Shown here one piece after another: positions 1 to 8,149 of a stretch of 64,000 bases of DNA. The stretch is taken from the NCBI GenBank assembly GCA_951800645.1, contig CATOIK010000009.1, forward strand, positions 26,335 to 90,334, given 5' to 3'. Both the position numbers and the translations under genes were made by a program. The notes below the pieces were generated by a model. It searched no databases. It was not told the DNA's origin and saw only the letters and a list, made by a program, of their open reading frames with translations. The first letter of the stretch is position 1. Every line of letters begins with the position of its first letter. This DNA is from an uncultured Eubacteriales bacterium. GTDB lineage: Bacteria; Bacillota; Clostridia; Lachnospirales; Lachnospiraceae.

Positions 1-37
1 CGCAACGAATGTGAAACTGCTTTTCCAGACGCTGCAT
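1..37 (-). CDS. N-terminus of an unidentified protein, cut by the window edge
   Basis: A leftward gene begins with ATG at 35-37, preceded by a perfect AGGAGG ribosome site at 45-50. Only twelve codons are visible (MQRLEKQFHIRC), too few to identify a family. It starts 17 bases after the citrate synthase stop, so it is probably the next gene of that operon. Aconitase or isocitrate dehydrogenase often sit there, but nothing in these twelve residues supports either. Confidence 0.6.
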   Translation of the reverse strand, partial: MQRLEKQFHIRC

Positions 38-54
38 CTAAGCACCTCCTGATT

Positions 55-1401
55 TTATCGGTCTTCTCTTTCTACATACGGTCTCTTTGTCACAAGGCTC
101 TTGTAGCCAGGCCGGATAATCCGGTCTGCAGTTACCAGTTCCTCAATCCTGTGGGCGCTCCAGCCTACAATCCGGGCGATGGCAAACAGAGGCGTATAAA
201 GCTCTCTGGGAATGCCCAGCATATCGTACACAAATCCGCTGTAAAAATCCACATTGGGACTTACGCCCTTGTAAATCTTCCGCTCCTTGGCAATAAGGAT
301 AGGGGCCAGCTCCTCGATATTGTTATAGAGGGCCATATCCGCATCCCGGCCTTTGGCCTTAGCCAGTTGTTCCACGAACTTTTTAAACACCACTTCACGA
401 GGATCTGACAGGGAATAAACTGCATGGCCCATGCCGTAAATCAGTCCCTTTTTATCAAAGGCTTCCTTGTGAAGCAGCTTGGTTAAGTAATCTGCGACAG
501 CTTCCTTATCGTAGAAATCTGTCACATGCTTCCGCACATCGTCCATCATCCGCATAACCATCAGATTTGCGCCGCCGTGCTTCTTACCCTTTAAGGAAGA
601 CATGGCCGCCGCCATAGACGAGTAGGTGTCAGATCCGGAGGAAGTAACTACGCGAGTGGTAAAGGTAGAGTTGTTTCCGCCGCCGTGCTCCATGTGAAGC
701 AAAAGAGCTACATCCAACACGGTAGCTTCCAGCTCTGAAAACTCCGCCGACGGCCTTAAAAGCCGCAGGAAGTTTTCCGCCACAGAAAGCTCCGGTAAGG
801 GGCGGTGAATATACATACTGTCATCGTTTTCGTAATGGTTGAAGGCATGATAGCCATAAACCGCCAGCATGGGGAACACACCGATCAGCTGCAGGCACTG
901 GCGCAGCACATTGGCTGTATCCAGATTTTCCGTGTCCGGGTCATAGGAAGCCAGCGTCAGGATGCTCTTTGTCATGGAATTCATGATGTCTGCGCTGGGC
1001 GCTTTCATAATCACATCCCTGGTAAAGTTGGTGGGAAGCCGCATACAATCTGCCAGTACATCTTTAAACGCCGCCAGCTGCCCTGTATCCGGCAGCTCTC
1101 CAAACAGCAGAAGGTACGCCCCTTCTTCAAAGAGGCCGTGCTTTCCGATGCCGCCCTGCACCAGCTCTTTTACATCATAGCCCCGGTACAGAAGTTCTCC
1201 GTCACAGGGAACATCCTGGCCGTTTATCTGGTCAAAGGCCCGCACCTGGGACACATTGGTAAGCCCTGCCAGAACTCCCTTTCCACTGTCATCCCGCAAT
1301 CCTTTTTTGACTCCGTATTTGGAAAATAATTCCTTGTCGATGCTGTCATTTCTGTCACATAAATCTACCTTTGTCTCTGCATAATTCTTTACTTTCTCCA
1401 A
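55..1401 (-). CDS. gltA: citrate synthase
   Basis: Cytosolic enzyme condensing oxaloacetate and acetyl-CoA to citrate; here it probably serves the oxidative branch leading to 2-oxoglutarate and glutamate. The 448 residues are a full-length citrate synthase. KKHGGAN (His275), GMGHAVY (His326) and NVDFYSGF (Asp385) carry the His-His-Asp active-site triad, and ELLYRGYDV is the usual N-terminal motif. The start is TTG, chosen because AAGGATAGGTG lies about 8 bases upstream and no better start follows. A promoter at 1528-1557 serves it. A 2-methylcitrate synthase is possible, but no methylcitrate genes are nearby. Confidence 0.92.
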   Translation of the reverse strand: MEKVKNYAETKVDLCDRNDSIDKELFSKYGVKKGLRDDSGKGVLAGLTNVSQVRAFDQINGQDVPCDGELLYRGYDVKELVQGGIGKHGLFEEGAYLLLFGELPDTGQLAAFKDVLADCMRLPTNFTRDVIMKAPSADIMNSMTKSILTLASYDPDTENLDTANVLRQCLQLIGVFPMLAVYGYHAFNHYENDDSMYIHRPLPELSVAENFLRLLRPSAEFSELEATVLDVALLLHMEHGGGNNSTFTTRVVTSSGSDTYSSMAAAMSSLKGKKHGGANLMVMRMMDDVRKHVTDFYDKEAVADYLTKLLHKEAFDKKGLIYGMGHAVYSLSDPREVVFKKFVEQLAKAKGRDADMALYNNIEELAPILIAKERKIYKGVSPNVDFYSGFVYDMLGIPRELYTPLFAIARIVGWSAHRIEELVTADRIIRPGYKSLVTKRPYVEREDR

Positions 1402-1527
1402 ATAAGCACCTATCCTTTCAAAGCTGACTTTAGTTTCTGCTGATTTCCTGTCAACCAGCCCAGACGGCGCGTCATCCTGACTGATAATTCCCCTTTCTGT
1501 TCCCCCGCCGTCCTGATTTTTCCATTT

Positions 1528-1557
1528 ATTATATCAAAAAAAGGCGCTGTCCGTCAA
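1528..1557 (-). promoter_or_regulatory. sigma-A promoter of citrate synthase, nested in the garD terminator
   Basis: On the minus strand, TTGACG (-35, 1552-1557) is followed after 18 bases by TATAAT (-10, 1528-1533). The -35 hexamer is exactly the loop of the terminator hairpin at 1540-1569. This leaves a leader of about 120 bases before the TTG start of citrate synthase. Confidence 0.7.
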
Positions 1558-1569
1558 GACAACGCCTTT
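1540..1569 (-). terminator. rho-independent terminator after garD
   Basis: On the minus strand a hairpin pairs AAAGGCG with CGCCTTT and GACA with TGTC around a 6-base loop, then runs into seven T residues. It lies 45 bases past the stop of the GarD-like gene and should end its transcript. Confidence 0.8.
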
Positions 1570-1614
1570 CATTTCGGTATCAGCCCTTTCAGCTGAACTA
1601 CTATTTCAGCACCA

Positions 1615-3132
1615 TCAGGTAATTGGCGCCGGATTGAAAATGCACATGTCGTTGTGGAAACCGTACTGGTCGCTGTATGGCTCCTTCACGCCGCTGGCTA
1701 CATCCAGAATCATGTCAAAAATTTCCTGCCCTACATCCGCAATGGTCTTCTCTCCGGTAGCTACATCACCGGCAGAAATATCAATCAGATCGAACCAGTG
1801 GTTCTTCATCTCATTGCGGCTGCAGACCTTAATAACCGGGCTGATGTCCAGGCCGTAGGGAGTTCCGCGGCCAGTCATAAATACCTGAAGGCCAATGCCG
1901 CTGGCTACCTGGCTGGGACCGCACACGATGTCGCTGGCCGGGGTAGCTGCATAGATCAGGCCGTGCCTGGTAGGCTTCTGTGCAGGAGACAGCACCTCCA
2001 CAATCTGGCTGGTTCCGCTCTTTGCAATGCTGCCCATGGCCTTTTCCACAATGTTAGCCAGGCCGCCCTGCTTATTGCCGGGAGTGGGGTTTGCATCACG
2101 GCCTACGCCGCCGTCTGCCAGGTACTTATCGTACCACTTCATCTCCTCTGCCAGACGGTCTCTGGTGTAAGCGTCCGGACAGCGGGCCGCCAGCATATGA
2201 ACGCCGTCCCGTACCTCAGTTACCTCACTGAACATAACCGTAGCGCCGCCCCGCACCAGCATATCGGCTGCATAACCTGCGCTGGGGTTTGCAGACACGC
2301 CTGAGAAGGCGTCGCTGCCGCCGCACTGCATTCCGATAAGCAGGTCGCTTAAGGGCAGCTCCTCTCTGGTTCTCTCATTTAACTTCTGAAGCTTTTTGTC
2401 TGCCATCTCTAAAATGGCGTTCATCATAGCATCGTGTCCTGCATATTCCTGCAAAGTCAGCACATTCTCAGAGGTAATGTCCTCCGGCGGAAGCACCCGG
2501 TCGTAAGTCAGCTTTTCGCAGCCTAAACCGACTACCATAATCTGGCCGCCAAAGTTGGGATGGCGGATGACATTGGTAATGGCCCGAATCGGGATGTGGG
2601 CCAGAGGCGCATTGATGGCTACACCGCAGCCGTAGGGATGAGTCACTGCCACTACGCCATCTACATTAGGATACTTGGGAAGCAGTTCTTTTTTGATACG
2701 CTCCACAGCCACCTTCAGCACACCTGCAGCGCACTGTACGGTAGTAACGATCCCCAGCAGATTCCGAGTACCGGCCGGGCCTTCCTCATTCTTATATCCC
2801 ATCCATGTGGTTCTGGTAGGCATGGGAAGCTCCTCCATTGGAACTAAGTTGGTGCCGTACTCCATATCGTCCACAGACGGGCTCTCCGGCAAATCCAGCA
2901 TATGCTCGTTGATCCAGTCTCCTTTTTTGATGTGGTTAATGGCATAGCCTAAGACTACGCCATAGCGGATAATCTCCCCGCCTGCCGGAATGTCACAGAG
3001 AGCGATTTTGTGGGCCTGGGGAATGTCCTGGTTGGCAGTCAGCCCTTCCATAATCTGGGTTCCGGCCTTAATGTCCCGAACTGCAACGACCACATTATCC
3101 TGGTCTTTGATTTTCACATACAATCGAGCCAT
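1615..3132 (-). CDS. garD: UxaA/GarD-family dehydratase, probable galactarate dehydratase
   Basis: Sugar-acid dehydratase of 505 residues, close to GarD of E. coli. An N-terminal SAF domain (about residues 1-80) precedes the UxaA/GarD catalytic region, with GYKNEEGPAGTRN near 112, HPYGCG near 165, GMQCGGSDAFSG near 267 and GNKQGGL near 352. The start is the ATG at 3132 behind AGGAGG; the frame stays open upstream to 3201 but has no ribosome site there. GarD makes 5-keto-4-deoxyglucarate from galactarate, the same intermediate GudD makes from glucarate, which fits the neighbouring gudD genes. D-altronate dehydratase (UxaA) is the main alternative, since both share this fold; context favours galactarate. 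Confidence 0.8.
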   Translation of the reverse strand: MARLYVKIKDQDNVVVAVRDIKAGTQIMEGLTANQDIPQAHKIALCDIPAGGEIIRYGVVLGYAINHIKKGDWINEHMLDLPESPSVDDMEYGTNLVPMEELPMPTRTTWMGYKNEEGPAGTRNLLGIVTTVQCAAGVLKVAVERIKKELLPKYPNVDGVVAVTHPYGCGVAINAPLAHIPIRAITNVIRHPNFGGQIMVVGLGCEKLTYDRVLPPEDITSENVLTLQEYAGHDAMMNAILEMADKKLQKLNERTREELPLSDLLIGMQCGGSDAFSGVSANPSAGYAADMLVRGGATVMFSEVTEVRDGVHMLAARCPDAYTRDRLAEEMKWYDKYLADGGVGRDANPTPGNKQGGLANIVEKAMGSIAKSGTSQIVEVLSPAQKPTRHGLIYAATPASDIVCGPSQVASGIGLQVFMTGRGTPYGLDISPVIKVCSRNEMKNHWFDLIDISAGDVATGEKTIADVGQEIFDMILDVASGVKEPYSDQYGFHNDMCIFNPAPIT

Positions 3133-3222
3133 GATAAACCTCCTGAATGTAAAATTTCGTTTTTCCTTTCCCTGATTATAGTACAGATCTGATGAAAACA
3201 AAAATTCTATTTTCTTTCTTTA

Positions 3223-3247
3223 CTCAAACTTTTTCTTAGAGTTTGAG
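3223..3247. promoter_or_regulatory. inverted repeat upstream of garD, candidate operator
   Basis: CTCAAACT (3223-3230) is mirrored by AGTTTGAG (3240-3247) with a 9-base spacer, about 90 bases upstream of the garD start. A possible minus-strand -10 (TATAAT) lies near 3175-3180. Position and symmetry suit a regulator site or LysR box, but no factor is identified. Confidence 0.35.
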
Positions 3248-3302
3248 CACCTGTTTACCGCTGACCCCATTTTCTAATGTTCCACGCCCTTTCCATGAAT
3301 GC

Positions 3303-3332
3303 TTGAGCAACGGCTGACTTTTGTGGTATAAT
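3303..3332 (+). promoter_or_regulatory. sigma-A promoter of the AT-rich three-gene cassette
   Basis: TTGAGC (3303-3308), 18 bases, TATAAT (3327-3332). Transcription should start near 3339, just after the ATG at 3334. This casts doubt on 3334 as a translation start. Confidence 0.6.
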
Positions 3333-3333
3333 A

Positions 3334-3843
3334 ATGAGGAAAGTGTCTGTCGTGCTTGCACGAACAGACATTGACGAGAAAACCATCGAGACGATAGTCG
3401 AGATGGTATACTTTGCGTATGAAGGGATTGATAAATGTGACTGTTGTCGTTTAGGGCTTGTAGATGGTCATGAAGCTTATATTGTACCTATGAATTTTGG
3501 CTATGATATAATTGATGACAATATTATTCTGTATTTTCATTGTGCAAGCAAGGGCAGAAAAACAGGCCTTTTTTCAGAACAATCCGTTGTGTCTTTTGAA
3601 ATGGATACAAAGCATGAATTAGTGGTCGGAGATATAGGCTGTGGTTTTTCATACTTATATCAAAGTGTTATGGGAACTGGTACTATAACGACATTAAGCG
3701 ACAGAGAGGAAAAAACTGAGGGCTTGCAGAAGATAATGGAACACTATACAAGTAAAACACAATGGGAATTTGACGAAAGGATTTTGAATATAACAACAGT
3801 TCTGAAACTCTCAGTAAAGTCATTGGCTGGAAAAGAGCATTAG
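3334..3843 (+). CDS. pyridoxamine 5'-phosphate oxidase-like FMN-binding protein (Nim family)
   Basis: Small flavin-binding split-barrel protein. KCDCCRLGL, YIVPMNFGY, YFHCASKGRK and VSFEMD are hallmark segments of the Nim/PPOX-like family, whose members bind FMN and reduce small molecules such as nitroimidazoles. The true substrate is unknown. The first 23 residues do not resemble the family, and their DNA contains a 12-bp hairpin (3344-3370) downstream of a promoter. The real start may therefore be ATG 3403, or the N-terminus may have been replaced; neither start has a convincing ribosome site. It is AT-rich and leads a three-gene cassette inserted between garD and gudD. Confidence 0.7.
   Translation: MRKVSVVLARTDIDEKTIETIVEMVYFAYEGIDKCDCCRLGLVDGHEAYIVPMNFGYDIIDDNIILYFHCASKGRKTGLFSEQSVVSFEMDTKHELVVGDIGCGFSYLYQSVMGTGTITTLSDREEKTEGLQKIMEHYTSKTQWEFDERILNITTVLKLSVKSLAGKEH
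3344..3370 (+). promoter_or_regulatory. strong hairpin at the 5' end of the cassette transcript
   Basis: TGTCTGT and CGTGC (3344-3355) pair with GCACG and ACAGACA (3358-3370) through a TT turn, with a single A bulge at 3363. It begins about 5 bases after the predicted transcription start. No T-run follows, so it is not a terminator by itself; it could be an operator or a translation-controlling leader. Confidence 0.55.
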
Positions 3844-3895
3844 ACAACCTCCAGTTATTCTGCCTTATTGGTTTTTTGTAAAAAGGGTGTATCTT

Positions 3896-4633
3896 ATGGA
3901 TGAAACGATCGGTTTAAGGCTTATAGAAGAATTGAAGGAAGATACAGAGAAGTTCCGTAAAGAAGACGGAGCATATCAACTGCTTCAAGTGTACTTTGAG
4001 GGGTTTTCAAAAGAAACTTTACGCGACTTGCTATGTTATGAGGATAAACATATAAGGCAAATAGCTCTTTGGATAATATCTGAATTAGGAAAAGATGCTG
4101 AAAATTTATTAGGAGAAGTAGTATCTCAAATGGATGATGTGGATCCTTTTATCTGTTATTATTCTTCTGAAATAGTAGCCTGTATTGCAACTGATAAATA
4201 TATGGACGACTTTATGAAGGTATTTACTTTTTTTGATCATCCTAATGCTAAAATCAGAACACTTATTATGTTTATCATTTCAACATTAGCTGATTCACGG
4301 ATACAGGAAGCATATACCTATTCGATCAACAATAAAATTCTTGGCGATTCACATGAGAAAGGGTTATCATTTTTGATGAATGTAAATAGTCTTAGCAATT
4401 CCGATATTACAGCTTTGGTTAATAGTCATGACAGCGTAATTAGAAAATATGGTGTTATAATTGCTTCAAAGGTTTATGAAAAGTATCCAGAGATTATAAA
4501 GGATTCCGTAAATTCTGAAGATTTAGATGTTCAGGTTTTTTCAAAAACTGAAGTGCAGGCTAAAGCTAAAATAGCTCAGTTTGAACATATGATGCCAGTT
4601 TTTAAAACCAGAGAAATCGGAAGTTTTGCATGA
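3896..4633 (+). CDS. HEAT-repeat-like protein of unknown function
   Basis: 245 residues, mostly helical. Repeating segments such as RDLLCYEDKHIRQIALWIISELG, visible in pieces around residues 40-65, and HPNAKIRTLIMFIISTLAD around 115 recall HEAT-type repeats, which form protein-binding scaffolds. No signal peptide, membrane segment or catalytic motif is seen. ATG 3896 is chosen because AAAAGGG lies 8 bases upstream; a GTG at 3887 is possible. A hand count of one 60-base line gives about 35% G+C against about 55% in gudD, so it looks transferred. Together with the DUF2262 gene it resembles immunity-type cargo, but that is inference. Confidence 0.6.
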   Translation: MDETIGLRLIEELKEDTEKFRKEDGAYQLLQVYFEGFSKETLRDLLCYEDKHIRQIALWIISELGKDAENLLGEVVSQMDDVDPFICYYSSEIVACIATDKYMDDFMKVFTFFDHPNAKIRTLIMFIISTLADSRIQEAYTYSINNKILGDSHEKGLSFLMNVNSLSNSDITALVNSHDSVIRKYGVIIASKVYEKYPEIIKDSVNSEDLDVQVFSKTEVQAKAKIAQFEHMMPVFKTREIGSFA

Positions 4634-4686
4634 GTAAATAAGTGAAGTTTGATTATGCAAATTTCGAAAAAAAGGAGAAGATCATT

Positions 4687-5541
4687 ATGTTAGTACAACC
4701 AGATTTTGAGAAAGAATTTGAAACAGAAGAATATGAAATGCTTATTTTAGTGCAAGCGCCGTGCAAAGGAGTATCACGCATGAAAGATATGTGGGGTGGT
4801 ATGTGGAGTGCCTCTGTCGATTTTTTTGCGTCCATAGATTTGCGTACGGGTCAGTTGTTTCATGAGAAAGGCTATGTTCTGTGGCTTTTAAAAGACGATA
4901 AATACAAGAGATGGAGTTGGGATAAACATAAGAGATGGGTATATGCATTTAAGAAATTTGGCATTTATCGTGTCACTGTCAGAAAATGTATACCTCAAAA
5001 ATTACAACCACATCAGCCACAATATTGGAACAACAGATATATGCTTATAAATATACTTGAAAAGAATGTTTCAAATGAGAAATTGGAAGCCTTGAAAGAA
5101 CATTATGCGAAACCTATTTCTATAGAAAATGAATTAGGCTCTTTTATCTTGAATAGAGAGTTTTCAGAGTTTAGGGGAATTATAAACTGGAATGGTGCAG
5201 AGATAATTGCAGATTTGGAAACCGATGCGGAAAATGGAGATACTGCGGAACAGGCAATGAAGGTACTAAAAAGAATTGCAGATAATCTTGTGGATAATGA
5301 TACTAAGTACCGTGAGTTTGCGGCACAAGAACTAACCGTATCTGCAAATGAGTGGATGAATGGAACAGAAGAAATTACACAGGAAACATTTGCGAAGCGT
5401 ATCGAAATTTATATGATAGAAATTAGTTCGGATGGAAGTTTCACTTTGTCTTATTCTGATGACGATATGTTTTATGACCATGTTATTAGAATAGAGGTTG
5501 AGTCAAATGGAGAACCTACATTTGCTGCTATATGCGGATGA
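4687..5541 (+). CDS. DUF2262-domain protein
   Basis: 284 residues with two parts. The N-terminal part (about 1-150) is rich in Trp, Lys and Tyr and is unrecognised. The C-terminal part begins ELGSFILNREFSEFRGIINW and matches the DUF2262 pattern of a leading G-x-F-x-L-x-R-x-F and a later W-G/N-G. ATG 4687 follows AAAGGAGAAG at good distance; the frame is open to 4642 but without a better site. It ends the AT-rich cassette, 50 bases after the HEAT-like gene. DUF2262 has no established function; members are often scattered accessory genes. Confidence 0.6.
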   Translation: MLVQPDFEKEFETEEYEMLILVQAPCKGVSRMKDMWGGMWSASVDFFASIDLRTGQLFHEKGYVLWLLKDDKYKRWSWDKHKRWVYAFKKFGIYRVTVRKCIPQKLQPHQPQYWNNRYMLINILEKNVSNEKLEALKEHYAKPISIENELGSFILNREFSEFRGIINWNGAEIIADLETDAENGDTAEQAMKVLKRIADNLVDNDTKYREFAAQELTVSANEWMNGTEEITQETFAKRIEIYMIEISSDGSFTLSYSDDDMFYDHVIRIEVESNGEPTFAAICG

Positions 5542-5563
5542 GAGTAAAAAATTCTAATTTATC

Positions 5564-5594
5564 GGGGGCTTTCACATTTTTGGTGAAAGCCCCC
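5564..5594. terminator. strong hairpin between convergent genes
   Basis: GGGGGCTTTCAC (5564-5575) pairs perfectly with GTGAAAGCCCCC (5583-5594). It separates the DUF2262 gene from the convergent glucarate dehydratase and probably terminates both transcripts. The T-richness is better on the minus side. Confidence 0.75.
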
Positions 5595-5646
5595 TTGGCA
5601 AATTCCGTCTTAATACTCTCTGCTCTTTCTCTAAATAGAGGTGGAA

Positions 5647-6978
5647 TTACCGTACCAGGCACGGTTTCTTGGGATTGAATTTCCAGCCGGGAATTAAATA
5701 CTGCATACCGATGGAATCGTCCCGGCCGCCCAGGCAGTGATCCAGATACAGTTGATGCGCTTTCTTCACCTGCTCCATATCTACCTCCACGCCCAGCCCC
5801 GGCTTCTTGGGAACCTCTACGCAGCCATCTACAATCTGCAGCGGCTCTTTCGTCAGGCGCTCTAAGCCCTCCTGCCAGATCCAGTGGGTATCCAGGGCAT
5901 TGTACTCGCCGGGAACGGCAGCGCCTACCTGGGTGAACATAGCCAGGGAAATGTCAAAGTGGTTGTTGGAATGGCTGCCCCAGGTGTAGCCAAAATCGTG
6001 ACACATCTGAGCCACACGGACAGAGCCGCTCATAGTCCAGAAATGGGGGTCTGCCAGAATGATGTCCACAGCCTGGGATTCCAGGGAGTGGCCTACCTCT
6101 CTCCAGTCAGTAGCAATCATATTGGTAGCAGTGGGGAAACCGGTGCGGCGGCGGAACTCGCTCATAATCTCACGGCCAGAGTATACGCCCTCTGCGCCGC
6201 AGGGGTCTTCGCAGTAGGTCAGAATGCCCTGCATGCCCTTTACATACTCTACCGCCTCCTCTAACAGCCATCCGCCGTTGGGATCTAAGTCAATCCTGGC
6301 CTCCGGGAAGGCTTTCTTCAAAGCCCGGATTACATCCATCTCCTCATTGCCCGGCAGCACGCCGCCTTTTAACTTAAAGTCCTGGAAGCCGTATTTGGCA
6401 TGGGTTGCCTTTGCAAATTCTACGATTTTCTCTGCAGTCAGCGCCTCCTCGTGGCGAATCCGATACCACTCGCAGTCGGAATCCAGCTCATGCTCATAAG
6501 GCAGATCGGTCTTGTTGGGGTCTCCTACAAAAAATAAGTAGCCCAGCATCCGCACCTTGTCCCGCTGCTGGCCGTCGCCTAACAGCTCGCAAACCGGAAC
6601 GCCTAAGTATTTTCCTAACAAATCCAGGCAGGGCGCCTCAATGGCAGTAATTACATGAACGCCGGTACGAAGGTCAAAGGTCTGGTTGCCGCGGACATCC
6701 TCCTCGCCCTTAGCATCCAAATGAGCCTTTACCTTTAAAAGCGTGCTCTTATACTCGGAAACCCTGGTTCCTTCTACAATCGGAATACATTCTTCCAACG
6801 CCTTTGTAATCTTGGTTCCGCCAGGAACCTCTCCTACGCCGGTCTCGCCGTTATCTGCGTGCAGAATCACAATATTTCTGGTGAAATAGGGGGCATGGGC
6901 GCCGCTTAAGTTCAGCTCCATGCAGTCTCTTCCTGCTACCGGATACACTTCCATTTTTGTAATTACAGGTACTGCCAT
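5647..6978 (-). CDS. gudD: glucarate dehydratase (enolase superfamily)
   Basis: Removes water from D-glucarate (and L-idarate) to give 5-keto-4-deoxyglucarate, using Mg2+. The 443 residues match the length of E. coli GudD. All expected residues are present: KxK at Lys202/Lys204, metal ligands Asp232, Glu257 and Asn286, and the catalytic pair Asp310/His336 (SHSNNHFDI). The start is ATG 6978 behind AAGGAGGG; the longer open frame to 7050 lacks a ribosome site. It is transcribed alone from the promoter at 7041-7069, which shares an upstream block with the tct promoter. A second copy lies at 11410-12756. Confidence 0.95.
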   Translation of the reverse strand: MAVPVITKMEVYPVAGRDCMELNLSGAHAPYFTRNIVILHADNGETGVGEVPGGTKITKALEECIPIVEGTRVSEYKSTLLKVKAHLDAKGEEDVRGNQTFDLRTGVHVITAIEAPCLDLLGKYLGVPVCELLGDGQQRDKVRMLGYLFFVGDPNKTDLPYEHELDSDCEWYRIRHEEALTAEKIVEFAKATHAKYGFQDFKLKGGVLPGNEEMDVIRALKKAFPEARIDLDPNGGWLLEEAVEYVKGMQGILTYCEDPCGAEGVYSGREIMSEFRRRTGFPTATNMIATDWREVGHSLESQAVDIILADPHFWTMSGSVRVAQMCHDFGYTWGSHSNNHFDISLAMFTQVGAAVPGEYNALDTHWIWQEGLERLTKEPLQIVDGCVEVPKKPGLGVEVDMEQVKKAHQLYLDHCLGGRDDSIGMQYLIPGWKFNPKKPCLVR

Positions 6979-7040
6979 TATAAAACCCTCCTTAAAATAA
7001 TAAAGTCTATTTGAATCATCTGCCATCAACCTCTGATAAC

Positions 7041-7101
7041 AGTATAGCAAAAAGAAATTTCAAAGTAAAATTAATTGTTTTTCTGTTTCCCTTAATTTTT
7101 C
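7041..7101 (-). promoter_or_regulatory. gudD promoter with conserved upstream block
   Basis: On the minus strand TTTACT (7064-7069), 17 bases, TATACT (7041-7046). Upstream lies an A-rich block reaching an AAAAATTAAG-type motif near 7091-7101. The tctBAC promoter has the same hexamer arrangement and almost the same block at the same distance, suggesting a common regulator, perhaps one of the local LysR proteins. Confidence 0.6.
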
Positions 7102-7209
7102 TACTTCTTTTCTCTTTTCATTTCCCGCTGGTTTTGTTATACTGTTTTCATAACTTATCTGCGCGGAACTCTCCCCGCAAAATGCATACAAAGGAAGGGA
7201 TTTTTGTCT

Positions 7210-8082
7210 ATGAACGAAAAACTGAATCAAATCCGCCAGGAGAAAAAGAAAGCTCAGATCCTGGTTCTGTTCTGCACAGCCGGACTGCTGGTAAGCCTGG
7301 TGCTGACCATCAGGCGATCGCCGCTGGCCATCGGCTTTTACGCAGCAGTGCTTGTCTTCTACCTGGTTGTATTCCGCCGTCAGTCTAAACGCTTTCAGCA
7401 GACTGTCAAAACCGCAACCTTAACCGAATGTCTGCGGCCTTATCTTAAAAACATCACTTATCAGGAAAAGAACGGTCTGGAAACCGGACATATTGCTCAG
7501 GCCCGGCTGCTTCCAGTGGAGCATCCCAAAAGCATCCTGATTCGTGACACCGTAAGAGGCACATACCAGGCTCTGCCTGTTTTCTTAAGCGATGTCACCG
7601 TAGACTACCAGACCATCCGCCCCACCAAAAGCGGAGATGAAAAATCCATGATAGATTTTCTTTCCGGCAACTGGTTTGAAATCCAGTTAAAAGAGGCTCT
7701 GCCCTTCTCCTGCACCATCTGGGATAAGAAACTGGTTCCAGCCCCTGTTCGGGAACAGTTTTTTTCTGATTACCGCTGCTCCGACATCTGCCAGCCTCCT
7801 GCTTTCCGGGAACAGTTTTCCACCTATACCCGGAACCACAGCGACTGCAGCATTCCGGAAGAACTGGAAAAAGCCCTGCTAAAACTGGCAGAGGCAACCC
7901 CCGGCCAGATTGCCGTCCAGTTAGACGGAAAGGTGTTCCGTATCTTTATAAGAAATCGTTTCCTTTACACCCACGAGCTCTCTCCTAAGATAGAGGCAAC
8001 CGCCCAGCTCCTTACCCACAATCAGTATCCGGAAATCAGTTATATTCTCCGGGCGGCGGATGCTGTGCGGGGGATGGTGTAA
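7210..8082 (+). CDS. two-helix membrane protein with cytosolic domain, DUF3137-like
   Basis: 290 residues. A basic N-terminus is followed by two hydrophobic helices (about residues 18-35 and 40-57), then about 230 soluble residues. The order of features (two N-terminal helices, then a domain with FLSDVTVDY and FRIFIRNR strands) recalls DUF3137/galanin-like proteins, but the match is from memory and weak. ATG 7210 with AAGGAAGGGA upstream is taken as the start; an in-frame TTG at 7204 is possible. It stands alone, divergent from gudD and convergent with tctC. No role can be assigned. Confidence 0.6.
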   Translation: MNEKLNQIRQEKKKAQILVLFCTAGLLVSLVLTIRRSPLAIGFYAAVLVFYLVVFRRQSKRFQQTVKTATLTECLRPYLKNITYQEKNGLETGHIAQARLLPVEHPKSILIRDTVRGTYQALPVFLSDVTVDYQTIRPTKSGDEKSMIDFLSGNWFEIQLKEALPFSCTIWDKKLVPAPVREQFFSDYRCSDICQPPAFREQFSTYTRNHSDCSIPEELEKALLKLAEATPGQIAVQLDGKVFRIFIRNRFLYTHELSPKIEATAQLLTHNQYPEISYILRAADAVRGMV

Positions 8083-8106
8083 CCCAGAAGTGCACTCTAT
8101 GAAAAC

Positions 8107-8140
8107 AAAGGCCGCTCCCTTGAATAAGAGAACGGCCTTT
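8107..8140. terminator. bidirectional terminator between convergent genes
   Basis: AAAGGCCG (8107-8114) pairs with CGGCCTTT (8133-8140), with further GAG/CTC pairing inside. T-rich stretches lie on both sides, so it can end the rightward membrane-protein transcript and the leftward tct operon, whose last stop is at 8150. Confidence 0.8.
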
Positions 8141-8149
8141 CTCATTTTA

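Noticed and set aside
805..1329. Long open frame on the plus strand opposite citrate synthase
   Set aside because: It is the antisense shadow of a well-supported gene, with no ribosome site and a low-complexity Cys/His composition. The same reasoning removes similar frames opposite garD, tctA, sbcC, the activator and the ABC genes.
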